In this document: one piece after another, positions 38,323-46,109 of the stretch | Layout: every line of letters starts with the position of its first letter | Numbering within the stretch: position 1 is the first letter of the stretch | From: Streptomyces sp. NBC_00510 | GTDB lineage: Bacteria; Actinomycetota; Actinomycetes; Streptomycetales; Streptomycetaceae | Length of the DNA stretch: 64,000 nt | Reading direction: 5' to 3' | Assembly: GCA_036013505.1 (NCBI GenBank) | Contig: CP107851.1 | Coordinates: 7,736,001-7,800,000, forward strand | Made by a program: the position numbers and the translations under genes | Notes under the pieces: generated by a model | What the model saw: the letters and a program-made list of their open reading frames with translations, nothing else | Database searches by the model: none | Told to the model about the DNA's origin: nothing

Positions 38323-40119
38323 TCAGTGGTCGGCGATGTCGTTGGCCGCGACGTAGCCGAAGGTCATCGCGGGGCCGATGGTCGAGCCCGCCCCGGCGTA
38401 ACTGTGCCCCATGACGGCCGCGCTGGCGTTGCCCGCGGCGTACAGGCCCGCGATCGCCGTGCCGTCGGGGCGCAGCACACGGGCGCGGGCGTCGGTGCGC
38501 ATGCCGCCCTTGGTGCCGAGGTCCCCGGGGACGATCTTGAAGGCGTGGTAGGGCGGCAGCCAGAGCGGGGCCAGGCAGGAGTTCGGCAGCACCGCGGGGT
38601 CGGTGTAGTAGTGGTCGTAGGCGCTGTCCCCCCGGTGGAAGTCGGGGTCGCGGCCGGTGAGCGCCTGCCCGTTGAAGCGTCCGACGGTGGCGCGCAGGGC
38701 CGCCGGCGGCACCCCGATCTCCCCGGCGAGCGCGCTCAGGGTCCAGGCCTTGCGGACGGCGCCGGAGGCGTACCAGGCGTCGGGGAAGGGCAGCGCCGGG
38801 GCGACGTCCTTGAAGAGGTAGCGGTTGCGGTGGTTCTGGTCGGTGATCAGCCATGCCGGCATGTCGGGGGCGGTGGCGTTCCGGTCGTACATCACGTGGA
38901 CCACGTCGCTGTAGGGCGCGGCCTCGTTCACGAAGCGCTCGCCCGCCTGGTCGACGATCAGCCCGCCGGGCAGCGTGCGTTCGGCGAGGCAGAAGTACGG
39001 CTGGCCGGGGAGCGGGATGGCCGGGCCCCACCACGCGTCCTCCATCAGGTCCAGGGCGGCCCCGGCGCGCTCCCCGGCGCGGATGCCGTCGCCTGTGTTC
39101 TCCTTCGCGCCGACCGTCCACTCGGTGCCGATGGGCTGCCGCTGGTACCGCGCGCGCATGGCCGCGTCGTGCTCGAAGCCGCCGGAGCCGACCACCACAC
39201 CGCGCCGCGCCCTGATCAGGGCGGGGGCGCCGCCGTCGGGGGCCACGACCACCCCGGTGACCGCCCCGCCCACGACGTCCAGGTCGACCAGCGGGGTGTT
39301 CAGCCGTACGGGCACTCCCGCCCGCAGCAGTCCGGCGCGGAGCCCGCCGGCCAGCGCCTGGCCCATGGTGAGCGGCTTCTGCCCCTTGAGGGCGGCCTCG
39401 GTGCCGCGCGCGAGGCACGCGGCGGAGACGGCCAGGCCCTTGGCGCTGACCGCGGCCAGGTTGAGCCACTTGTAGTCGGAACTGAAGACGACCAGTCCGT
39501 CGGGGACCGGTATGTACGGGGGGTTGAGGCGGTCCAGTTCCGGGCCGAGCACGTTCCCGTCCAGCTGGTCGGGTTCGATGGAGCGGCCGTTCGGCATCCC
39601 GCCCGGCAGGTGCGGGTAGTAGTCGCTGTACCCCTCCATCCAGCGGAAACGCAGGGGGCTGTGGGCCATGACGAAGGCGATCATGGCCGGCCCGTGGGTC
39701 AGGAACGCCCGCTGCCGCTCGACGGTTACGTCGCCGCCGACGACCGCCGCGAGGTAGGACGCGGCCTTCTCCGAGGTGTCCGGCACCCCGGCGGCCAGGA
39801 GCACCGGGTTGCACGGGATCCAGATCCCGGCCCCCGAGCGGGCCGCGGAACCGCCGAAGGTGGCGGCCTTCTCCACCACGACGCAGCTCAGCCCGCGCGC
39901 CGCGGCCGTCAGCGCCGCCGTCATCCCGGCGGCGCCCGATCCCACGACCACGACGTCGTACTCGCCGGCCACCGGAACGTCGGCACCCCGGGCGGGTGCC
40001 GCCGCGGTGAGCCCGGCGGCGAACAGCAGCCCCGCGCCGGTGCCCGCGGCCGCGCCGCGCAGCACCTGGCGGCGGGAGGGCCGCTCCGTACGGTCGTCGG
40101 CCAAGGCGGATTCGGGCAT
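38323..40119 (-). CDS. 3-ketosteroid-delta1-dehydrogenase-like FAD flavoprotein with Tat leader
   Basis: 598 residues. A twin-arginine leader 'SRRQVLRGAAAGTGAGLLFA' (Arg16-Arg17) is followed by FAD-binding 'YDVVVVGSGAAGMTAALTAAARG' and the FAD_binding_2 core. The C-terminal block 'LYAAGNASAAVMGHSYAGAG' then 'IGPAMTFGYVAANDI' is nearly the KstD signature. KstD introduces a 1(2) double bond into 3-ketosteroids. A fumarate-reductase-like role on another substrate is possible. The Tat leader is unusual for KstD. A palindromic operator lies 22 bases upstream of the start. Confidence 0.85.
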   Translation of the reverse strand: MPESALADDRTERPSRRQVLRGAAAGTGAGLLFAAGLTAAAPARGADVPVAGEYDVVVVGSGAAGMTAALTAAARGLSCVVVEKAATFGGSAARSGAGIWIPCNPVLLAAGVPDTSEKAASYLAAVVGGDVTVERQRAFLTHGPAMIAFVMAHSPLRFRWMEGYSDYYPHLPGGMPNGRSIEPDQLDGNVLGPELDRLNPPYIPVPDGLVVFSSDYKWLNLAAVSAKGLAVSAACLARGTEAALKGQKPLTMGQALAGGLRAGLLRAGVPVRLNTPLVDLDVVGGAVTGVVVAPDGGAPALIRARRGVVVGSGGFEHDAAMRARYQRQPIGTEWTVGAKENTGDGIRAGERAGAALDLMEDAWWGPAIPLPGQPYFCLAERTLPGGLIVDQAGERFVNEAAPYSDVVHVMYDRNATAPDMPAWLITDQNHRNRYLFKDVAPALPFPDAWYASGAVRKAWTLSALAGEIGVPPAALRATVGRFNGQALTGRDPDFHRGDSAYDHYYTDPAVLPNSCLAPLWLPPYHAFKIVPGDLGTKGGMRTDARARVLRPDGTAIAGLYAAGNASAAVMGHSYAGAGSTIGPAMTFGYVAANDIADH

Positions 40120-40140
40120 GGCGGGCCTCCGGCACTGGAA

Positions 40141-40157
40141 TCTGACATTGCGTCAGA
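40141..40157. promoter_or_regulatory. Palindromic operator A of the KstD-like gene
   Basis: TCTGAC-ATTGC-GTCAGA, a perfect 6-5-6 inverted repeat, lies 22-38 bases before the KstD-like ATG, where it would overlap the promoter or transcription start. Read on the minus strand (TCTGACGCAATGTCAGA), it matches 14 of 17 bases of the site at 58087-58103. The form is typical of TetR operators. Confidence 0.65.
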
Positions 40158-40212
40158 AATGTGCGGCCGGTGCCCGGGGAAGTCAAGACGCGCGCATCCG
40201 TCACCGCGTCCG

Positions 40213-41304
40213 TCACCGTGTGCGGCGCACGGCCAGCAGTGCCGCGTCGTCGCCGAGGCCGCCGCCGCTCCAGGAGCGCAGATCGGCCAGGACCCGGTCG
40301 AGCAGGTCGTCCGGGTCCTGCTCCGGCATTTCCCGCACGCGGTCGGCGAGCGGGTAGAAGCGGCCCTGCCGGTCGCGGGCCTCGACCACGCCGTCGGTGA
40401 AGAACAGCAGCAGGTCCCCGCGGTGGAAGGGGACCGTCTGCGGCCGGTAGCGGTCCCCGGTCAGGGCGAGGAGCCCGAGCGGCGGCGCCGGGGGCTGCGG
40501 CGTCAGCTCGGTCACGGAGCCGGCTCGCCGCAGCAGCGGCGCGGGATGGCCGCAGTTGACGAGCACGGCGGCGTCACCGTCCTCCGGGACGGTCAGCAGC
40601 ACGGCGGTGACGAAGTCCTCGCTGCCGCCGCTGCGGGAGAGCGCGCCGTCCAGCCGGGCGGCCACCGTGTCCAGGCCCGGTTCGGAGCGGGCGGCCTCCC
40701 GGAAGACGCCGAGGACGTCGGCGGCGGTCTCCACGGCGGTCAGTCCCTTGCCGCGCACGTCGCCGAGCAGCACCCGCACCCCGTGGTCGGTCGGCACCAC
40801 CTCGTACAGGTCCCCGCCGATCCGGGCCTCCGCCTCAGCCGCCACGTACCGCACCGCGACGCGCAGCCGGCCGATCCGGGGCGGCGTGGGACGCAGCAGG
40901 GCGTTCTGCGCCGCCTCGGCGACCCCGCGGACCCGGGCCAGCTCCCGTTCCCGCCCGGTGATCAGGACGACGGCGCCGGTGCTGGTGAAGGTCACCGCGA
41001 GCACGGTGATCGCGGAGGCCACGTGGACCAGCGCCGGGACCCCGTGGTTCGCCGCCGCGAGCACGAAGACCAGGCCGATCGCGAGCGCCCCGGCCGCCAG
41101 CGGCCCGCGGGCGCGGCGGGAGTGCGCACCGGCGAGCACCGGAAGGGCCGCCAGTACGGGGGCCAGGGTGGTCTGCGGACCGCTGGTCAGGTCCAGGACG
41201 ACGCACGCGGTGATCAGCAGGTAGGCCATGGCCAGGAAGCAGAGCGCCCCGCGGGACAGAGCGAGCGGGGCTGCCGCGGTGTGCTGGTGCGGGCCTCGGG
41301 CCAT
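40213..41304 (-). CDS. Membrane-associated PP2C-type (SpoIIE) serine/threonine phosphatase
   Basis: 363 residues. Four to five N-terminal hydrophobic segments ('ALCFLAMAYLLITACVVLDL' to 'AITVLAVTFTSTGAVVLITG') anchor a C-terminal SpoIIE domain: 'YVAAEAEARIGGDLYEVVP' (usual xxxVGGDxYD metal motif), 'VRVLLGDVRGKGLTA', 'VNCGHPAPLLRR', 'LLLFFTDGVVEARD' and 'LGDDAALLAVRR'. No PAS or GAF sensor domain is present. Such phosphatases usually act on anti-anti-sigma factors. It is divergent from the ribosomal protein pair. Start at MARGPHQHTAAAP; the open frame upstream is a shadow. Confidence 0.9.
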   Translation of the reverse strand: MARGPHQHTAAAPLALSRGALCFLAMAYLLITACVVLDLTSGPQTTLAPVLAALPVLAGAHSRRARGPLAAGALAIGLVFVLAAANHGVPALVHVASAITVLAVTFTSTGAVVLITGRERELARVRGVAEAAQNALLRPTPPRIGRLRVAVRYVAAEAEARIGGDLYEVVPTDHGVRVLLGDVRGKGLTAVETAADVLGVFREAARSEPGLDTVAARLDGALSRSGGSEDFVTAVLLTVPEDGDAAVLVNCGHPAPLLRRAGSVTELTPQPPAPPLGLLALTGDRYRPQTVPFHRGDLLLFFTDGVVEARDRQGRFYPLADRVREMPEQDPDDLLDRVLADLRSWSGGGLGDDAALLAVRRTR

Positions 41305-41422
41305 CGGTGCCGGCCCTCCTGTCGCCGTGCGGGACCCCCTGTCTCCATCTTCGCCGCACCGGGCGGGGAACGGCGGGAATGGACGCGACGGCCCCCGTGT
41401 TGAGGGGGACGTCCGAAGAAAA

Positions 41423-41437
41423 TGAAAACCATTATGG
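41423..41437 (+). promoter_or_regulatory. Zur-like box before rpmG-rpmE2
   Basis: TGAAAACCATTATGG lies 17 bases upstream of the rpmG ATG. It matches about 10 of 15 bases of the palindrome I recall for Streptomyces Zur boxes (TGAAAATGATTTTCA), and contains AATG-N5-CATT symmetry. It is strikingly AT-rich in this genome. Both downstream genes encode zinc-free ribosomal proteins, the expected Zur targets. Confidence 0.6.
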
Positions 41438-41453
41438 AAGAAGAGGGCACCGC

Positions 41454-41618
41454 ATGGCACGCAGCGAGCAGCGCCCGGTGGTCACGCTCCGGTCGACCGC
41501 CGGTACCGGCACGACCTACGTGACCCGCAAGAACCGGCGCAACGACCCGGACCGCATGGTCCTGAGCAAGTACGACCCGGCCGTCGGCCGTCACGTGCCG
41601 TTCCGCGAGGAGCGCTGA
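41454..41618 (+). CDS. rpmG: 50S ribosomal protein L33, zinc-independent paralogue
   Basis: 54 residues, 'RPVVTLRSTAGTGTTYVTRKNRRNDPDRMVLSKYDPAVGRHV' being the complete L33 fold. It contains no cysteine, whereas the zinc-binding form has CxxC pairs. In Streptomyces, the cysteine-free L33 replaces the zinc form when zinc is short. AGAGGG ribosome binding site. The Zur-like box overlaps the promoter, and L31 type B follows 50 bases later. Confidence 0.95.
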   Translation: MARSEQRPVVTLRSTAGTGTTYVTRKNRRNDPDRMVLSKYDPAVGRHVPFREER

Positions 41619-41668
41619 CACCGGCGAGGCCGACCGTCCCCCGTCCCTTCCCCAGACTGGAGCACACC

Positions 41669-41926
41669 GTGCAGCACACGATCCACCCCGTCTACCGTCC
41701 GGTCGTCTTCCGCGACCGCGCCGCGGACCACGCCTTCCTCACCCGCTCCACGATGACCAGCGAGAAGACCGTCGTCTGGGAGGACGGGAACACCTACCCG
41801 GTGGTCGACGTGGAGATCTCCTCCGCGAGCCACCCGTTCTACACCGGCAACGCCCGCGTCCTGGACACCGCCGGACGCGTCGAGCGGTTCGAGCGCCGGT
41901 ACGGGGCCGGCGCCCGCCGGAGCTGA
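41669..41926 (+). CDS. rpmE2: 50S ribosomal protein L31 type B, zinc-independent
   Basis: 85 residues, GTG start ('QHTIHPVYRPVVFRDRAADHAFLTRST', 'YPVVDVEISSASHPFYTGN'). This is the type B form with the longer C-terminal part, and it has no cysteines. The extra loop 'LTRSTMTSEKTVVWEDGNTYP' is characteristic. It replaces zinc-binding L31 under zinc limitation, releasing zinc. Second gene of the Zur-like regulated pair; convergent with dhaM. Confidence 0.96.
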   Translation: MQHTIHPVYRPVVFRDRAADHAFLTRSTMTSEKTVVWEDGNTYPVVDVEISSASHPFYTGNARVLDTAGRVERFERRYGAGARRS

Positions 41927-41950
41927 CGACCCCGACGGCCGCGGCGCCGC

Positions 41951-42349
41951 TCAGGTCTTGCGGAAGGTGTACGCGTCCTGGGCCGCCGCGGCCACGGCGT
42001 CCAGGTCGGCGCCCGCCGACGCGGTGACCACCGCGGCCACCGCGCCCTCGGCGAACGGCGCGTCGACCAGCCGGGTGCCGGGCGGCAGCTCGTCCTCGTC
42101 GGCGAGCAGCGTCTTCACCGTCAGGACCGCGCTGCCCAGGTCGGCGAGGACGGCGACGCCGTCGCCCTGGTCCACCGCGTACGCGGCGGCGGCGATCTTC
42201 GCGGCGTCCGTGCCGAGTCCGCCGTCCGGCGCGCCGCCGGCGGCGGCCACCGGCACCCGGGCCCCGCCGCCGCTGAGGCCGGTCGCCATACGGGCGACCG
42301 ACTCGGCGACCTCGGCGCTGTGCGACACCAGCACCACGGCGACCGTCAT
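41951..42349 (-). CDS. dhaM: Dihydroxyacetone kinase phosphotransfer subunit DhaM (EIIA-mannose-type domain only)
   Basis: 132 residues: 'VAVVLVSHSAEVAESVARM' contains the phosphorylated His10, and 'LGTDAAKIAAAAYAVDQGDGVAVLADLGSAVLTVKTLL' is the conserved core. It lacks the HPr- and EI-like domains found in E. coli DhaM, so phosphate must come from the general PTS. It relays phosphate to DhaL-ADP. The start overlaps the dhaL stop by 4 bases (ATGA). Confidence 0.93.
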   Translation of the reverse strand: MTVAVVLVSHSAEVAESVARMATGLSGGGARVPVAAAGGAPDGGLGTDAAKIAAAAYAVDQGDGVAVLADLGSAVLTVKTLLADEDELPPGTRLVDAPFAEGAVAAVVTASAGADLDAVAAAAQDAYTFRKT

Positions 42350-43017
42350 GACGCACCGCCCCGCGCGGTGCCGGCCAGGGCGCCCAGCAAGAGGGCCGAG
42401 GAGGTCGCCCCGGGATCCTGGTGCCCGATGCTGCGCTCCCCGAGGTAGCTCGCCCGCCCCTTGCGGGCCTGCAGCGGCACGGTCGCCAGCGCGCCCTCGT
42501 CCGCGGCCATCGCGGCCGCCGACAGCGCCTCCGCGAGCCCCGCCCCCTTGTCGAGGGCGAACGACAGCGCCTCCACGGCCGGCGCCAGCGCGTCCAGCAT
42601 CGTCTTGTCCCCCTGCGCCGCGCCGCCCAGTTGCGCCACGCCGTCGACCCCTTCCCGCAGGGCCTGTGCGAACTGCTCCGGCGCCACCTGGTGGCCGTCG
42701 CCCAGGGCCTTGCCCGCCTTGCGCAGCAGCGTCCCGTACAACGGCCCCGAGGCTCCGCCGACCGTACTGATCAGCTGCCGGCCGACCAGCACCAGCACGC
42801 CGCCCGGGGTGTCCGGCGGCTCCTTCTCCACCGCGGTGCGCGCCGCGATGAAACCGCGCCGCATGTTCGCGCCGTGGTCGGCGTCGCCGATGGGGGAGTC
42901 CAGCTCCGTCAGCCGGTCCGCCTCGCGCTCGATCACCGAGGTCGCGGCGGTGAGCCAACGGCGGAGGAAAGCCGTGTCGATCACCTGGCCCGCTCCGGTG
43001 GACGATGCCTCGCTCAT
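42346..43017 (-). CDS. dhaL: Dihydroxyacetone kinase ADP-binding subunit DhaL
   Basis: 223 residues. The helical barrel holds the Mg-ADP ligand loop 'DSPIGDADHGANMRRGF' (Asp45, Asp47, His48) and 'ISTVGGASGPLYGTLLRKAG', both hallmark segments. It keeps ADP bound as a cofactor that is rephosphorylated by DhaM and passes phosphate to dihydroxyacetone on DhaK. 'QGDKTMLDALAPAVEA' is also conserved. It sits between dhaK and dhaM in one operon; the gap to dhaK is 24 bases. Confidence 0.95.
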   Translation of the reverse strand: MSEASSTGAGQVIDTAFLRRWLTAATSVIEREADRLTELDSPIGDADHGANMRRGFIAARTAVEKEPPDTPGGVLVLVGRQLISTVGGASGPLYGTLLRKAGKALGDGHQVAPEQFAQALREGVDGVAQLGGAAQGDKTMLDALAPAVEALSFALDKGAGLAEALSAAAMAADEGALATVPLQARKGRASYLGERSIGHQDPGATSSALLLGALAGTARGGAS

Positions 43018-43041
43018 CTCTCCCGCTCTCCTTCTGCTCGC

Positions 43042-44034
43042 TCAGGCGCCCCAGCGCAGGCCCGGCGTGCTCACCGGCGCGTCCCACAGGCGCAGCAGCT
43101 CCTCGTCCACCTGGCACAGCGACACCGAGGCGCCCGCCATGTCCAGCGACGTCACGTAGTTGCCGACCAGTGTGCGGGCCACCGTCACGCCGCGCGCCCC
43201 GAGCACACGGTGCACCTCGGCGTTGAACCCGTACAGCTCCAGCAGCGGCGTCCCGCCCATGCCGTTCACCAGCAGCAGCACCGGACCGGTCGGGCGGAAG
43301 TCGTCCAGGACGGCGTCGACGGCGAACTCGGCGATCTCGCCCGAGGTCATCATCGCCCGCCGCTCCCGGCCGGGCTCGCCGTGGATGCCGATGCCCAGCT
43401 CCAGTTCGCCCGCCGGGAGGTCGAAGGTGGGCGCGCCCTTGGCGGGCGTGCTGACCGCGGTCAGCGCCACGCCGAAGCTCCGCGAGAGCTCGTTGACGCG
43501 CCGCGCGACCGCCTCGACGCGCTCCAGCGGCGCCCCCTCCTCGGCCAGCGCGCCCGCGATCTTCTCCACGAAGAGCGTGGCGCCGGTGCCGCGCCGTCCC
43601 GCCGTGTAGAGGCTGTCGGTCACCGCGACGTCGTCGTTGACCAGGACTTTGGCGACCACGATCCCCTCGTCCTCGGCCAGCTCGGCGGCCATGTCGAAGT
43701 TCAGCACGTCACCGGTGTAGTTCTTCACGATGAACAGCACCCCGGCCCCGCTGTCCACCGCCGCGGCGGCCCGTACCATCTGGTCCGGGACGGGGGAGGT
43801 GAACACCTCGCCCGGGCAGGCCGCGTCGAGCATCCCGTGTCCCACGAACCCGCCGTGCAGCGGTTCGTGCCCCGACCCGCCGCCGGAGACCAGCCCGACC
43901 TTCCCCGCGACCGGCGCGTCCCGGCGCACGACCAGCCGGTTCTCCACGTCCACGGTCAGCTCGGGATGCGCGGCCGCGAACCCCCGCAGCGCGTCGGCCA
44001 CGACGGTCTCCGGGACATTGATCAGCATCTTCAT
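43042..44034 (-). CDS. dhaK: Dihydroxyacetone kinase substrate-binding subunit DhaK
   Basis: 330 residues: 'GLVSGGGSGHEPLHGGFVGHGMLDAACPGEVFTSP' forms the dihydroxyacetone pocket, and 'LELGIGIHGEPG' carries the covalent His218. It binds dihydroxyacetone as a hemiaminal and yields dihydroxyacetone phosphate for glycolysis. Two ATGs are possible (44034 and 44028). First gene of dhaK-dhaL-dhaM; its upstream region contains several small palindromes and then the MITE-like element. Confidence 0.96.
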   Translation of the reverse strand: MKMLINVPETVVADALRGFAAAHPELTVDVENRLVVRRDAPVAGKVGLVSGGGSGHEPLHGGFVGHGMLDAACPGEVFTSPVPDQMVRAAAAVDSGAGVLFIVKNYTGDVLNFDMAAELAEDEGIVVAKVLVNDDVAVTDSLYTAGRRGTGATLFVEKIAGALAEEGAPLERVEAVARRVNELSRSFGVALTAVSTPAKGAPTFDLPAGELELGIGIHGEPGRERRAMMTSGEIAEFAVDAVLDDFRPTGPVLLLVNGMGGTPLLELYGFNAEVHRVLGARGVTVARTLVGNYVTSLDMAGASVSLCQVDEELLRLWDAPVSTPGLRWGA

Positions 44035-44124
44035 CGAACGGCTCCGTCCAAAGGCTGGGTCTGGCGGTGCTGCGCTGTGACATCAGCCTACGGATCAGCC
44101 GCGCCGTGGGCAGTCCTGATGACG

Positions 44125-44149
44125 CACGAGTCTCGTGTGCACCGTGCAC
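44125..44149. promoter_or_regulatory. Palindromes in the dhaK upstream region
   Basis: CACGAG-T-CTCGTG (44125-44137, 6-1-6 perfect) is followed directly by GTGCAC-C-GTGCAC (44137-44149), two copies of a self-complementary hexamer. They lie about 90-115 bases upstream of dhaK and just outside the MITE. They are candidate regulator sites for the dha operon; nothing identifies the protein. Confidence 0.4.
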
Positions 44150-44158
44150 CGGGCCTTG

Positions 44159-44423
44159 GGCCGTGTCGTCAAAGTCCCTCCCTCAACCTTCGGCGGGGGG
44201 GTCCCCCACCCCGAGACGTTCCCCCAGCTGACGCTGGGAGGTGCCCCCAGGCACGGCACTCCCCAGCCTTCGGCCCGGGGGAGTTGTCGAATCGTCCGAG
44301 CAGCCCACCACGAGGACGACTCTCCGCCTTGCGATGCACCGCACCTGGGGGCACCTCCCAGCGGAGCTGGGGAGCCGCTGGGTCCGCCCTCCGGGCGGCC
44401 GGTACTACTTTGACGACACGGCC
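44159..44423. mobile_element. MITE-like non-autonomous element with 17-bp terminal inverted repeats
   Basis: A 265-bp segment begins GGCCGTGTCGTCAAAGT (44159-44175) and ends with its exact complement (44407-44423). Inside, GCTGGGAGGTGCCCCCAGG (44233-44251) is repeated perfectly inverted at 44344-44362, and smaller hairpins occur. There is no coding capacity for a transposase. Flanks are CTTG on the left and CTAG (overlapping the last C) on the right, resembling the CTAG-type targets of IS5/IS112-like elements. It lies between dhaK and gntR, and the right junction forms the gntR stop codon. Confidence 0.8.
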
Positions 44424-45133
44424 TAGCCGCGGCCGTCCCCGCCCCCGGCGGGTCCCGAGTACCGGCGGACGAGCTGCGCCTCGGCGTCGTCGAGGTAGGA
44501 CGCCAGAAGCAGTTCCGCCTTCGCGGGGTCGGCCGCCTCCAGGGCGGAGAGGATCTCCCGGTTGCCGGCCAGGTAGGGCGCGTGGAACTCGTGTGGGTCG
44601 TCCATCGCGTGGAAGGCCAGGCGCAGTTCGGCGAGCACGCCCGTCATGAGCCCGGTCAGCCGGGCGCTGCCCGCGAGGTCGACCAGCGCCTGGTGGAAGT
44701 GGATGTCGGCCGTGCCGAGCAGGCCCCACCGCTCCCCGGACGCGGCCCGCTCGCCCTCCGCCACGGCGTCCGCCGCCCGGGTCAGGTCGTACGGCGGGGC
44801 CACGAGTCCGCGGATCACGGAGCACTCGACCAGGCGCCGCACCCGGTAGATGTCGACGACGTCGCCCGCGGTCAGCACCCGGACGAAGACCCCGCGGTTG
44901 AGCTCGTGCACCAGCAGTCTCTCGTGCGTCAGCAGCCGGAAGGCCTCGCGGAGGGTGTTGCGGGAGACGCCCAGCGCCCCGGCGGCGACGTCCTCGGCGA
45001 GCTTGGCGCCCGGCGGCAGGTGACCCTCGGAGATCCGGGTGCGCAGCACGGCGGCGACGCGGTCGGCGGTGCTGGAGCGTGCCAGCAGCGCGCGGTCGCC
45101 CACGAGGACCGCCGGATCCACCTCGGCTGCCAT
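44423..45133 (-). CDS. GntR-family regulator, FCD subfamily
   Basis: 236 residues. The N-terminal winged helix is 'TADRVAAVLRTRISEGHLPPGAKLAEDVAAGALGVSRNTLREAFRLLTHERLLVHELNRGVFV'. The C-terminal all-helical FCD domain has metal/ligand residues in 'DIHFHQALVDLAGS' and 'AGNREILSALEAADP'. Divergent from pxpABC, which it probably regulates through the palindrome at 45225. The last base of the coding strand stop (TAG) lies in the terminal repeat of the MITE, so the natural C-terminus may have been altered by the insertion. Confidence 0.92.
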   Translation of the reverse strand: MAAEVDPAVLVGDRALLARSSTADRVAAVLRTRISEGHLPPGAKLAEDVAAGALGVSRNTLREAFRLLTHERLLVHELNRGVFVRVLTAGDVVDIYRVRRLVECSVIRGLVAPPYDLTRAADAVAEGERAASGERWGLLGTADIHFHQALVDLAGSARLTGLMTGVLAELRLAFHAMDDPHEFHAPYLAGNREILSALEAADPAKAELLLASYLDDAEAQLVRRYSGPAGGGDGRG

Positions 45134-45224
45134 CGTCCCCGCCCCCCTCCGCTCCGCCGCGGGATCGCGGCGCGGGCCCAGTCAATCCGAGAGCGGGGGA
45201 CAAGACAACAGGACTCTTGTGGGA

Positions 45225-45235
45225 TTGTTCAACAA
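45225..45235. promoter_or_regulatory. Probable GntR operator between gntR and pxpA
   Basis: TTGTT-C-AACAA is a perfect 5-1-5 palindrome in the divergent promoter region. A second looser pair, CAAGA/TCTTG, lies just to its left. The half-site style suits FCD GntR regulators. It would control pxpABC and gntR itself. Confidence 0.55.
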
Positions 45236-45344
45236 GAATCTACGGTGATCGAGCGCCGGGTACCCGTTCGCCACCGGCCCGCCGGACACCGCAGCTCGCG
45301 TCGCCCGACCGGACGCGACCCTTCCCGAGGAGCTCGCCGTACCG

Positions 45345-46109
45345 ATGACAGACCTCGTGATCGACCTCAACGCGGACCTGGGGGAGGGCTACGGGCGGTG
45401 GGTCCTCACCGACGACGACGCCCTGCTCTCCGTCGTGACCAGCGCCAACGTCGCCTGCGGCTTCCACGCCGGGGACCCCGGCATCATGCGCCGGGTGTGC
45501 GACACCGCGGCCGGGCGCGGGGTGCGCATCGGCGCCCAGGTCTCCTACCGCGACCTGGCGGGGTTCGGCCGGCGGGCGATGGAGGTGCCCGCCGACGAAC
45601 TGGCCGACGAGATCACGTACCAGATCGGCGCGCTGGAGGTCTTCGCCCGCGCCGCCGGGGCCCAGGTGGCGTACGTGAAACCGCACGGGGCCCTCTACAA
45701 CAAGGTCGTCGTCGACGACGAGCAGGCCGCCGCCGTCGCCGCGGGCACCCGGCGGGCCGACCCGGCCCTGCCGGTGCTCTGCCTGCCCGGTTCGGCCATG
45801 GAGCGCGCGGCCCGGCAGGCCGGGCTGGACGTGGTGGGGGAGGCCTTCGCCGACCGCGCCTACACCGCCGCCGGCACACTCGTCCCGCGCGGCACTTCGG
45901 GCGCACTCCTCGCCGACCCCCACGAGGTCACCCGGCAGGCGGTCGCCCTCGCCCGCGACGGCGTCACCACCGCCCTGACCGGCGAGCGGGTGACCGTACG
46001 GGCGCGGTCGCTGTGCCTGCACGGCGACTCCCCGGACGCGGTGGCCACGGCCCTGCGGGTGCGGGCCGCGCTCGAGGACGCGGGCGTGCGGCTGGAGGCG
46101 TTCGCATGA
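45345..46109 (+). CDS. pxpA: 5-oxoprolinase subunit A (LamB/YcsF family)
   Basis: 254 residues: 'IDLNADLGEGYGRWVLTDDDALLSVVTSANVACGFHAGDPGIMR' is the family signature, with 'YVKPHGALYNKVVVDDEQAAAVA' in the centre. With PxpB and PxpC it hydrolyses 5-oxo-L-proline (pyroglutamate) to glutamate using ATP, recycling a damage product of glutamine and glutamate. First gene of a tightly overlapping three-gene operon. Confidence 0.95.
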   Translation: MTDLVIDLNADLGEGYGRWVLTDDDALLSVVTSANVACGFHAGDPGIMRRVCDTAAGRGVRIGAQVSYRDLAGFGRRAMEVPADELADEITYQIGALEVFARAAGAQVAYVKPHGALYNKVVVDDEQAAAVAAGTRRADPALPVLCLPGSAMERAARQAGLDVVGEAFADRAYTAAGTLVPRGTSGALLADPHEVTRQAVALARDGVTTALTGERVTVRARSLCLHGDSPDAVATALRVRAALEDAGVRLEAFA

